7,233 nt of DNA from Planctomycetaceae bacterium (lineage in GTDB: Bacteria; Planctomycetota; Planctomycetia; Pirellulales; Pirellulaceae), in assembly GCA_007129635.1 (NCBI GenBank), contig SKVE01000752.1, forward strand, positions 1 to 7,233, read 5' to 3'. Made by a program: the position numbers and the translations under genes. Under the pieces are notes generated by a model that worked only from the letters and a program-made list of their open reading frames with translations, did not search any database and was not told the origin of the DNA. This document shows positions 1-7,218 of this stretch, in pieces (position 1 is the first letter of the stretch; each line of letters opens with the position of its first letter).

Positions 1-525
1 ACGATGCGGGCAGTCCAAAACTTGTTGGGCGACGAAGAACTGACCGCCCAGTTGCAGCAATCGCTGCGGGAGATGCCCCTGTTCATTCGGGAAACACGCG
101 AAACCTTGGCCCTGGCTCGCACGACGCTGGACAGCTTCCAACAGGTCAGTGAGAAAGCGAATGTGAACCTGGAAAACCTGGAACAGTTCACCGGTCCCTT
201 GGGTCAGCGGGCGGACGAGTTGTACGTAGAGATTCAGCGTAGTGCGGTCGAATTGCGACGTGCCTTGACGAACATTTCTCAGTTCAGCGAATCGTTGCAA
301 GACGGGCAAGGGACGATCGCGCGTCTGGTAAATGACGACGAGCTGTACATCAGCATCACTCAGGTCGTGGCAAACGCCGAAGAGGTGACTCGGCGGCTGA
401 GGCCGGTCGTGGAAGACGTGCGGATCTTTACCGACAAGATCGCTCGCGACCCCAGCCAGTTGGGTGTACGCGGCGCACTGGATCGCCGCCCCAGCGGGCT
501 GAAGACCGGCGTCACGACCTGGTAA
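1..525 (+). CDS. MCE/MlaD-family protein, C-terminal part (5' end outside window)
   Basis: This is the last 175 codons of a plus-strand gene that runs in from the left edge. The frame is open at base 1, so the ATG at position 4 is probably internal rather than the start. The protein fragment is almost entirely amphipathic α-helix, with heptad-like spacing and many Q, E, L and R residues. It ends with the pattern GQGTIARLVNDDELY, then RRLRPVVEDVRIFTDKIA and LGVRGAL. From family knowledge, this tail (a glycine-rich turn, 'LxNDxELY', then 'LRPxVxDxRxFxDKIARxPxxLGVRG') is typical of planctomycete MlaD/MCE substrate-binding proteins. Those have an N-terminal membrane anchor and an MCE β-barrel, followed by a long helical tail that forms a channel for lipid transport with an MlaE/MlaF ABC transporter. 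The MCE domain itself is outside the window, so the assignment rests on the tail alone. The gene ends at TAA (523-525), convergent with the neighbouring gene. Confidence 0.75.
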   Translation, partial: TMRAVQNLLGDEELTAQLQQSLREMPLFIRETRETLALARTTLDSFQQVSEKANVNLENLEQFTGPLGQRADELYVEIQRSAVELRRALTNISQFSESLQDGQGTIARLVNDDELYISITQVVANAEEVTRRLRPVVEDVRIFTDKIARDPSQLGVRGALDRRPSGLKTGVTTW

Positions 526-526
526 T

Positions 527-544
527 CGGCCGCCAACGCGGCCG
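527..544. terminator. Perfect GC-rich stem-loop between convergent genes (possible terminator)
   Basis: A 7-bp perfect inverted repeat, CGGCCGC / GCGGCCG, with a 4-base CAAC loop begins two bases after the TAA of the MCE-family gene and lies about 37 bases beyond the stop of the minus-strand gene. Its position between convergent genes suggests transcription termination or 3'-end protection in both directions. No run of T follows on either strand, so it is not a classical intrinsic terminator. The function is inferred from position and symmetry only. Confidence 0.4.
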
Positions 545-580
545 CCATTCGCCCCTCGGAAAGACCCGTTTTCGCCTATG

Positions 581-3500
581 TCATTCGGCGGGACGGTCCA
601 GGCGGTACTCGTAATCGGGCCACAGCGGGCAATTCAAGTGAATCCAGGTCTTGATCGCCCGCAGTTCGGCCTGGTCCAACGAAACCTCCTGGTGATGTTC
701 GTCCGCCAGCACGGTCCACAGACGGCTCTGCAGTGTCCCGAAGCTGAGTGGTTCTGCTTTGAAATGCCGCATCCCGTAGGTAAAGTCGAAATAGTGGACC
801 CAACCGCCTTCGATCAAAGTGCGGTACGATTTGGGCACTCGATCGTTATCCAGGCTGCCGCGCAGATCACTGCGTCCCGGTTGGCTGCCGTCATGGCAGC
901 TCACACAATTGGCGTCCAACACGGGTTGCACCACCTGTTGGTAATCGAACGCGGCCGAACCCCAAGAAGCCGGCTGCAATGACCGCGGCGGCTGGAACAG
1001 GGCGGAGCCGACTTCGAGAGTGGGCGACGCGTGGCGGTCTTCATGACAGCCGACGCAACTGCGTCGTTCCCCGGCTTGCAACTGGACGACGCTCCGCATC
1101 CGCTGCAATTCGTTCCAGTGCTGGTCCAACAACTGAAAATACAGCACCTTTCCAGCCGGCGCCAAGAAATTGACCGATCCGTCCTGCTCGATGGGCACGG
1201 TGCCCAACGACGCTTTGGCAACGTAACTGGGCCAACCTTGGGCTTCGCGCACCTGGTACAATCCGGGGGAAACTTGCTGGACGTGATTGGACCAGTTGTG
1301 ATTCGTGCGCAACGGCCCCAGCAGCGCATTGGGGGTACGGGTCTTGAAGGTGGCGGCCGGTCCGCGGACCAGATGCACCGGTGCGGCATAGAAATCGGTA
1401 AACGGCGGGTGATCCGCGCGGTATTGCCCGCAAGCCAGCCGCTCAAGCGTCGGCGGGATCTCTTCGGCCACATGCAGATACTTGGCTTGGCCGCGAGCCA
1501 CCGATGAACCCAGCCCTATGTAGACGTCCTGGATCGTGAACTGACCCAGATTCTGTCGAGCCAGTTGGTCGTCCCGGGTAGTGGCTGCGACGGGCGGACG
1601 AGGTCGCGGGCGCAACGGGCTGGGGCGTTTGCTGCTGATCGTCGGATCCGCATACAGCAGTTCCCGGTTCCCGTACCGGTCGATCACGTACAGGCACCAG
1701 TTATGTTGGTTGTCCGGATTGTGAGCCACCAAGAAGTGGTCGCTGGAGATCGGGTACGGGTCGCGGAACGAATCGTGATGCGACCGGCTCATCTGGTAAT
1801 GCGGCCGGGTGTCCGGGGTGATGTTCGTGATCGCAGCGGTATCGAAGGGCCCTTTGCTCCGGTCGATCAGCGCGATGGGTCCTTGGTGATCACCGTGAGA
1901 CATCAGCGTGCAGACGATCTCGTTCGTGCCGGGGACCTCGTGTGCCTGGCTGTAGCAGTTGGGGGTGTTGTTGCCGAAGATCAGCTCCGGATGGGTACCG
2001 TCGGGCCGGATCGCCCAGAGCGTGTGGCCAAAATCAGCCCCTTTGTCCAGGTATTCCGATCGAGTCCAGAGGATGCGGCCGTCCTGCATGACCGACGGCT
2101 TCCATTCGCTGAGATTGGCATACGACAGGCGTTGGATCTGCGACCCATCCGCTTCCATGCGATACAGCACATAAGCCTGCGGACGCCAGCACAGGAACCG
2201 GACTTGACAACGGGTGGTGTGAAAGGCCAGTCCACCATCGGGCAAACAGACCGCGTCGAAATCGTGGTAAGGTCCGTCGGTCAATCGCTTCTGTCCCGAA
2301 CCATCGGCTCGCATGGTATGCAGATGCCAGTACGAATCCCAGCCCTCGACCAGCGGCTGGTCGGGCCGGTAGGCGAAGTAGACGTTTTGAGCGTCGTAAT
2401 CGGCGGTCGGTTCACGCACGATCCCGTCGCTGCCGTCGAACAGTTGCTGGACGACGGCTTGATCGGGTCGGAATCGGCCTTGCAAGTCGCGCGGGATGCT
2501 CAGCACGTACACTCCGCCGCCGGGTTCCATGATCCCATCCAGGTGTTCGCTGTAGTTGTGAGACTCGAGGAACGGGTGGCGTTTGGCGAACAGGATGCGT
2601 TCCAGCGACGCCAGGTCGGGGTCGCGGAAGAACAGTGCGCGCTTCGCCAGACGTGCCGACACGTACAGCGCCTGGCAGTCGGGGTCTTCCAATGCTTGAC
2701 GTCGCAATTCGGTCGCCTGGCGTCGCGGTTGGTCGACATCCAGCCCCTTCGCCGCCAGTCGGTCGGTCAGCTCTTCGAACAGAACCAGCACCCTTTCCAG
2801 CGGTGCCAGCCGTGCCAGCCGTCCCCAATAGGGTTCGTCGCCCGGCACCGCCGGGCGATCGGTGACCAGAGGCGAGAGATGATCGTCCGCCGGAATGCTG
2901 CTCCACGTCGCTCGCTCGCGCAAGAACGTGTAATGCAGGAAACCGTCCCAACTAGGCTCCGGCAACCGGTCGACCGGCAGGTAGGGCAGCCGACGAACTC
3001 GATGGGCTGCGGTCCGATCGCGGCGGGCGACCGATTGCCACTGGCGGCCGTCTTGCGAGACCAGTACCTCGAACGACTCGGGGATACGATCGGTATATCG
3101 CCCGGTTCGGTCTCGAGTGATGATGACCCGAGCGACCTGGGCCACTTCCGGCAATTCGATCTGGACCCACTGATCCTCACGAGCCGCTGCGATCCAACTG
3201 TAGTCGTTTCCGTACCGACCGTCGTTCAGATGATGGATTTGGTGGATGGGATAACCGGGCAGCACCGACGATGCGCTGGCCACCGAGCCGCGTTCGGCCA
3301 AGGCCAGATTCACTGAGCTGTCCGGACCGTAGATTTCCAACTCGTCGATCCCCGGCTGCGAACTGCCACTGGTTTCCAGGATCGCGATGCGGACGAAACG
3401 CGTTGGTTGCGGCGGGAAATCCAACGCTTCAGGCGGTCGCAAGGACCGTTCGGCGACTTGGCTCAGTTTCTCGTGGAATTCTTCGGCAACCAACCGCGGC

Positions 3501-3583
3501 TCGGTTTGCCCGAGCCCTGTTTGTGCGGTTACCAAGGGCAGGACCAGACCGACTACCAAGATCCCGCAGATATTTGATTTCAT
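581..3583 (-). CDS. HzsA-related secreted diheme c-type cytochrome with N-terminal F5/8-type-C domain and β-propeller
   Basis: This is a 1000-residue exported protein of the 'HzsA-related' type. Residues 1-20 or so form a signal peptide: K2, then a hydrophobic core, with a plausible cleavage after VTA20. Residues 60-190 resemble a discoidin/F5/8-type-C β-sandwich (FVRI...IDELEIYG, LNDGRYGNDYSW, WVQIELPEVAQVARVIITRD, FEVLVSQDGRQW), which usually binds carbohydrate or another surface ligand. Residues 255-345 are helical. PD40/TolB-like propeller repeats follow at about 345-645, clearest at MRADGSGQKRLTDGPY (424-439), MEADGSQIQRLSY (476-488) and IRPDGTHPELI (525-535). A conserved strap, LRPRPRPPV, lies at 657-665. 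Heme motifs are CVGCH at 843-847 (bases 1043-1057) and CVSCH at 893-897 (bases 893-907). Cytochrome maturation would therefore be needed outside the cytoplasm. The start is supported by an AAGGAGA 7 bases upstream. It is the second gene of a probable two-gene operon with its paralogue. The similarity to the hydrazine synthase α subunit concerns architecture; the reaction and substrate are unknown. Confidence 0.85.
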   Translation of the reverse strand: MKSNICGILVVGLVLPLVTAQTGLGQTEPRLVAEEFHEKLSQVAERSLRPPEALDFPPQPTRFVRIAILETSGSSQPGIDELEIYGPDSSVNLALAERGSVASASSVLPGYPIHQIHHLNDGRYGNDYSWIAAAREDQWVQIELPEVAQVARVIITRDRTGRYTDRIPESFEVLVSQDGRQWQSVARRDRTAAHRVRRLPYLPVDRLPEPSWDGFLHYTFLRERATWSSIPADDHLSPLVTDRPAVPGDEPYWGRLARLAPLERVLVLFEELTDRLAAKGLDVDQPRRQATELRRQALEDPDCQALYVSARLAKRALFFRDPDLASLERILFAKRHPFLESHNYSEHLDGIMEPGGGVYVLSIPRDLQGRFRPDQAVVQQLFDGSDGIVREPTADYDAQNVYFAYRPDQPLVEGWDSYWHLHTMRADGSGQKRLTDGPYHDFDAVCLPDGGLAFHTTRCQVRFLCWRPQAYVLYRMEADGSQIQRLSYANLSEWKPSVMQDGRILWTRSEYLDKGADFGHTLWAIRPDGTHPELIFGNNTPNCYSQAHEVPGTNEIVCTLMSHGDHQGPIALIDRSKGPFDTAAITNITPDTRPHYQMSRSHHDSFRDPYPISSDHFLVAHNPDNQHNWCLYVIDRYGNRELLYADPTISSKRPSPLRPRPRPPVAATTRDDQLARQNLGQFTIQDVYIGLGSSVARGQAKYLHVAEEIPPTLERLACGQYRADHPPFTDFYAAPVHLVRGPAATFKTRTPNALLGPLRTNHNWSNHVQQVSPGLYQVREAQGWPSYVAKASLGTVPIEQDGSVNFLAPAGKVLYFQLLDQHWNELQRMRSVVQLQAGERRSCVGCHEDRHASPTLEVGSALFQPPRSLQPASWGSAAFDYQQVVQPVLDANCVSCHDGSQPGRSDLRGSLDNDRVPKSYRTLIEGGWVHYFDFTYGMRHFKAEPLSFGTLQSRLWTVLADEHHQEVSLDQAELRAIKTWIHLNCPLWPDYEYRLDRPAE

Positions 3584-3590
3584 CGTTCTA

Positions 3591-3597
3591 TCTCCTT
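3591..3597 (-). promoter_or_regulatory. Shine-Dalgarno site of the distal diheme gene
   Basis: Read on the minus strand, AAGGAGA lies 7 bases before the ATG at 3583-3581, which is near-ideal spacing and fixes the start. It sits in the 42-base gap after the upstream gene's TAA (3628-3626). The gap holds no room for a terminator plus a new promoter, so both genes are probably read from one transcript. The strong site suggests independent ribosome loading rather than translational coupling. Confidence 0.8.
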
Positions 3598-3625
3598 CGT
3601 CATTAACTTAGCCCCGGCGTTCATG

Positions 3626-6600
3626 TTACTGGATTTCCGGCATGCCCACCCACTGGCCTTGTCGCATCCGCTGTTGGCATTCCGCTTCGTGGATTCCGTA
3701 AAAGATGCTATTCAAATCGATCCACATCGCCAGGCGGCGCAGATCGTCATCGCTTAACTGGACGTCTTCATGTCCAGCTCGCAGCATCTGCATCAGGCGG
3801 CTGCGGCGAGCCCCGTACAGTCCGCCGGGCGGCGTGACCTGGATCTGATTCCTTGCACCGAATCGCGGCACCAGATATTTCCTTGCATTCTCGGGATTCG
3901 TCCCGCTGCCCCAGAAAGCGTTCAGATCCTCCATCAGTGCGTGGTACGAGCGGCTGAAGTGCCCCAGCGGTTGGCCGGTCAGGTCGATGTCGCCTGCCGG
4001 TTCTTCCGCACCGTGGCACTGCACGCAGTGTTGGTCCAGCACCGGTTGAACGACCTCGACGTAGCTGAACGGCCGCCCACCCCAATCGCCGGGGTCCAGG
4101 TGCGAGGCGGGACGTTGCATGGCCAGCGGTAGCGATTCTATGGGCGGTGGAGTGCTGGTCTTGGGCTCGTGGCATCCGACACACGCAACCCGTTCGCCCG
4201 CCTGCAGGTAGGTGAGTGATCGCATCGTCTGGTAGGCGTTGCCTTCTGCGTCCAACGCTTGCAGCAACAGGGGCGTATGCGCGGGTACCAGAAAACGAGC
4301 CGATCCGTCCGCTTCGACCGGCACCGTCCCCAACACGGCTCGACCGTTTTCCTCACGCGCGGCGCCGACCGGCGGATTGTCGGCCAGCGGCGTTGTTTTG
4401 GGAAAGATTTGCACGATGCGCAACTGCTTGATGAAATCCGACGCGACGCCATCCAGTCCTTGCGCCACGTCGGTCAACACCATCTCGCCCACCGGCGGCG
4501 CGTTCTCCGGCAACTCGCTGGGCAACACGGGTGGACGCGGGCGAGCGCGCAACGGAATCGGGTTGGTGCTGCCGATCTGCGGGTCCCGATAGATCAGCTC
4601 GCGATTGTTCCAACGGTCCAGGACGTACAATCCCAGTGCCTCGCGTCGGTTGGCGCGAGGTTCCCATTCCAGCGGATACGGGCTGTACGCCACCAGATAG
4701 AAATTCTCCGAAAGCGGCCAAGGCGCCGCGTAGTACTGGTCGATGTCACGACTCTCCGACTCGGGGAACGGGATCTCCGGCGTGATCCGTTCGATGGCTT
4801 CCAGCCCGTCGGCCGCCACGGTCGGGTCCAGCAGCGCGATCGAACCGGCGGTGATCGAGTGATGAGCCGAGGCGGTGAAGAGGATCTTCTGGCTGTTCGG
4901 GATCGGTTGAGCCTGGAAGGTACAGTGGGGATCGGGCGTCGCGTTACCCCAGATGGCGACCGGGTTCGTGCCGTCGGGTCGCGAGGCCCACAGGTTCTGG
5001 TGGGTCACGGCGTCGCGGTCAATATAGTCCCAACGAGCATACAGGATGTGACCCGTATTCGACACGGCCGGGTACCACTCGTTGGTATCGTGATACGACA
5101 AGGTGCGGATCGCCGACCCGTCCGGATTCATGCGATGCAACGTGTACACATCCCAGCGATTGCTGAATTGACCGCCAAAACAGCGAGCGTAGCCTTTGCG
5201 GCGTGTGGACATCATGGCGATCCCGCCGTCGGGCAAGTAACAGGGCATCAGGTCGTCGTACGGGCCATCGGTCAAAGGCCGCAAGCCGGTGCCGTCTATA
5301 TGGACTTCCCAGATATGGTAATAGTGCCGCGACGAATCCTGGTCGTTCGCAACGTCCTGGTAATCGAGGGGGCCGGAAGGGCAATCGACGTACGAGAACA
5401 CGATCCGTTGGCCGTCGTAGGACAGGCGAGGTTCCAACACGTTGCCCTGTTCCAGCCGCCCGTCGAGGATGTCGCGGCTGCGAAGTGACCGCCCCGGCTC
5501 GTCCAGCACGAACAGCCCACCGCCCGGCCGCGCCCGCCAACCGTAATGCTGCATGACCAGATGGCTGTACGAGGTGGGTACCCGCTTGCAAAACATCAAG
5601 GGTCCAAAGTCCAGCAGCGGATTGGCCAGCACAACCTCGCGTTTCAAACGCCGCACCTGCAGGTACCATTCGCCCAGGTCGATGTCGTCGTCCTCGGCGC
5701 GGACGGCCAACTGCTGTAAGCGATCCGCGTGGCCGGTCAAAAGATGGGGACCATGGACTGATTGCAGGAACGCGATCAGATCCCGAGTCTTCTCCAAGTG
5801 CACGGCGATCGCTGCGCGAAACGTCTCCGGCCGCTGATGGTCCGTCTGGTCCTGCCGTTGCCAGTCCTGTTGGATCATGGCCCAATAGTCAAGCTCGCAG
5901 ATGCCCGCTTGACGCAACGACGCTCGGAGCGTTGCGAACGAGCCATCGAAGTCCGCTGTATCCGCAGACACGTCCTCGAACCAGCGAGCCAAACGCTGCA
6001 TGCCGATCAACGACGTCCCCTGGTACGGGCTCATGACAACACACGTCGCCAAGGAATCATCGCCTTCGTCACTGGTCGAGAGCCGATCGGACTCGGCCGC
6101 CGTGATCACGTCGACGGTCACCATCCCGTCCGTCTGAAGCTGAACTCGCATTCGCCAGGGCCTGGGGCTGTCGAAGGCCAAAACGATGCCGGACGCGTCG
6201 GCACCATCGGCCAGCACCGCACACCCTTGCGCCGAACCGCTCGGCAACTCGATCGGTTCCGCAACCATCAACGGCGTCGCTCGCAAGGCCCAGTTCGCAT
6301 CGAACCAAATCAGTTGGGGAGCACCTCGGGATGGCTGCCCTGCGGTCGGCGTCTCGTAATACCACTGGTCGGCGCCCTGTTTTTTCGCATCGAAAGCCTC
6401 GGACGCCTGAAATCGCCGACCGTCGTCGTAGGTGATCACCGGGTCCCAGTAGGTTGTATCACAGGCGATCGAACCCCGTTTATCGACGACAAAACGGATG
6501 GCGTCCCCCTGCCGGACCGAAAGCGTCAAGTTCGGGTCCAGCCCTTGGCCGTCGTCGCCCTCCAGTTCGTGCTGCCAGACCGGTTGCTGGTTGTGCAGGA

Positions 6601-6997
6601 TCGTCGCTCGTACGCCATCCCCAGCCAAGTGCGCCTTGCGAACTCGACCCGTCACGGTGATCGAGCCATCGGCGGGAGCCAAGAACCGTCGCACACTGGG
6701 GCCGAGTTCGCCCGGGTGATGCCAATCCTTGCCGACCCGCAGCCACTGCTCGCCACCCTGCCAAAACGTCGATTCGTACCAAATCCCCTCACGATGCTCT
6801 AATCGCTCGTAACCCGCATCCCGCTCGGCAGCTACGCGAAACGACAGACTCGTCACCGTCCGCTGCTCGGCCCCGTCGTCCGGAACTTCCGCCGCGTCCG
6901 CATCGCTCGGCGTAAACACTGACACCAACAGAATCAATGCGGCGCTAACCGGCACCAACCCACAGATGACTGCCAATCGGGCCAAGGATGTACGCAT
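3626..6997 (-). CDS. HzsA-related secreted diheme c-type cytochrome with N-terminal β-sandwich domains and β-propeller
   Basis: This is a 1123-residue exported paralogue of the downstream gene product. Residues 1-36 are a long signal peptide: R2 and R7, a hydrophobic stretch at 9-28, and an ADA35 cleavage motif. Residues 50-195 form a predicted β-sandwich containing SITVTGRVRKAHLAGDGV and the CDTTYWDPVITYDDG motif, of the carbohydrate-binding-like kind often seen in secreted planctomycete proteins. A second β-rich segment lies at 240-300 and a helical linker at about 340-465. PD40/TolB-like repeats run from about 490 to 710 and include LSYDGQRIVFS, IDGTGLRPLTDGPYDD, PCYLPDGGIAMMSTR, MNPDGSAIRTLSY and SRPDGTNPVAI. 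The strap LRARPRPPV is at 816-824. Heme motifs are CVGCH at 939-943 (bases 4169-4183) and CVQCH at 991-995 (bases 4013-4027). The segment VQIFPKTTPLADNPPVG...LGTVPVEADGS just before heme 1 is the usual form in this family. The start has an AGGAG 9 bases upstream. As the promoter-proximal gene it probably leads the operon. The enzymatic activity is unknown. Confidence 0.85.
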   Translation of the reverse strand: MRTSLARLAVICGLVPVSAALILLVSVFTPSDADAAEVPDDGAEQRTVTSLSFRVAAERDAGYERLEHREGIWYESTFWQGGEQWLRVGKDWHHPGELGPSVRRFLAPADGSITVTGRVRKAHLAGDGVRATILHNQQPVWQHELEGDDGQGLDPNLTLSVRQGDAIRFVVDKRGSIACDTTYWDPVITYDDGRRFQASEAFDAKKQGADQWYYETPTAGQPSRGAPQLIWFDANWALRATPLMVAEPIELPSGSAQGCAVLADGADASGIVLAFDSPRPWRMRVQLQTDGMVTVDVITAAESDRLSTSDEGDDSLATCVVMSPYQGTSLIGMQRLARWFEDVSADTADFDGSFATLRASLRQAGICELDYWAMIQQDWQRQDQTDHQRPETFRAAIAVHLEKTRDLIAFLQSVHGPHLLTGHADRLQQLAVRAEDDDIDLGEWYLQVRRLKREVVLANPLLDFGPLMFCKRVPTSYSHLVMQHYGWRARPGGGLFVLDEPGRSLRSRDILDGRLEQGNVLEPRLSYDGQRIVFSYVDCPSGPLDYQDVANDQDSSRHYYHIWEVHIDGTGLRPLTDGPYDDLMPCYLPDGGIAMMSTRRKGYARCFGGQFSNRWDVYTLHRMNPDGSAIRTLSYHDTNEWYPAVSNTGHILYARWDYIDRDAVTHQNLWASRPDGTNPVAIWGNATPDPHCTFQAQPIPNSQKILFTASAHHSITAGSIALLDPTVAADGLEAIERITPEIPFPESESRDIDQYYAAPWPLSENFYLVAYSPYPLEWEPRANRREALGLYVLDRWNNRELIYRDPQIGSTNPIPLRARPRPPVLPSELPENAPPVGEMVLTDVAQGLDGVASDFIKQLRIVQIFPKTTPLADNPPVGAAREENGRAVLGTVPVEADGSARFLVPAHTPLLLQALDAEGNAYQTMRSLTYLQAGERVACVGCHEPKTSTPPPIESLPLAMQRPASHLDPGDWGGRPFSYVEVVQPVLDQHCVQCHGAEEPAGDIDLTGQPLGHFSRSYHALMEDLNAFWGSGTNPENARKYLVPRFGARNQIQVTPPGGLYGARRSRLMQMLRAGHEDVQLSDDDLRRLAMWIDLNSIFYGIHEAECQQRMRQGQWVGMPEIQ

Positions 6998-7006
6998 GGT
7001 ATTCGG

Positions 7007-7011
7007 CTCCT
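7007..7011 (-). promoter_or_regulatory. Shine-Dalgarno site of the proximal diheme gene
   Basis: On the minus strand, AGGAG lies 9 bases before the ATG at 6997-6995. It supports this start, which also gives a complete signal peptide. An upstream in-frame start is not needed to explain the protein. Confidence 0.65.
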
Positions 7012-7090
7012 GTCTTGCGAGGCCCCCTCTTCCAGTATCAAGCCCGGTTCCCCAACCACCTCGGCCACGCGTTTTCGGCGCGACGGGGTC

Positions 7091-7111
7091 GGGTGCTTAT
7101 TAGCATAACCC
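7091..7111. repeat. Imperfect inverted repeat over the candidate -10 box
   Basis: GGG-TGCT-TATT-AGCA-TAA-CCC can fold as a 4-bp inner stem with a 4-base loop plus a 3-bp outer stem, separated by a 3-base bulge. It overlaps the candidate -10 element and start point, where an operator would sit. Symmetry this short can occur by chance. Confidence 0.3.
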
Positions 7112-7131
7112 GAGTAGCCTACGGCGGGCAA
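7102..7131 (-). promoter_or_regulatory. Candidate sigma-70-type promoter for the two-gene operon
   Basis: Read on the minus strand, TTGCCC (7131-7126) and TATGCT (7107-7102) are separated by 18 bases. Each matches the bacterial consensus at 4 of 6 positions. The -10 lies in a short AT-rich island (7095-7108) within otherwise GC-rich DNA, as expected of a promoter. Transcription would begin near 7095, leaving a leader of about 100 bases before the ATG at 6997. Planctomycete promoters often diverge from the E. coli consensus, so this is a weak call. Confidence 0.3.
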
Positions 7132-7188
7132 GCACATTTCTGGCGGATCGGGGGCACTCGAGTCCTCTGCGGAAGCGATATCGGCCCG

Positions 7189-7218
7189 TTGACAACTGGC
7201 CCGGCTTCCAGCGACAAT
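7189..7218 (+). promoter_or_regulatory. Possible divergent promoter facing out of the window
   Basis: A perfect TTGACA (7189-7194) is followed after 18 bases by GACAAT (7213-7218), which matches TATAAT at 4 of 6 positions. If real, it would drive a plus-strand gene that starts beyond base 7233. No start codon or gene is visible before the edge, so this rests only on hexamer matches. Confidence 0.22.

Noticed and set aside
1565..3316. Open 583-codon plus-strand frame opposite the distal diheme gene
   Set aside because: It lies wholly antisense to a well-supported gene with recognisable domains, has no recognisable family pattern, is rich in R, V, Q and D as expected of the complement of GC-rich coding DNA, and shows no convincing ribosome site that I could see.
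4259..5488. Open 409-codon plus-strand frame opposite the proximal diheme gene
   Set aside because: It is antisense to the propeller and heme regions of a confident gene and has no family-like motif. High GC makes such long shadow frames common.
5762..6802. Open 346-codon plus-strand frame opposite the N-terminal half of the proximal gene
   Set aside because: Its composition is typical of a complementary-strand shadow, with no domain signature, and it overlaps fully with a coding sequence that has a signal peptide and ribosome site.
581..6997. True hydrazine synthase (anammox) locus
   Set aside because: The resemblance is to the α subunit's architecture only. No β/γ-like genes are visible, the +4 residue after heme 1 is not tyrosine, and HzsA-like proteins are, to my knowledge, common in planctomycetes that do not perform anammox.
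6934..7137. 67-codon minus-strand frame overlapping the start of the proximal gene
   Set aside because: It overlaps the ribosome site and signal-peptide region in another frame, and I see no family resemblance or good ribosome site. A leader peptide cannot be excluded but is not supported.
7156..7183. Two 8-base palindromes, ACTCGAGT (7156-7163) and CGATATCG (7176-7183)
   Set aside because: Eight-base palindromes are expected by chance at roughly one per 256 positions, and these two differ in sequence and have no clear partner elements.
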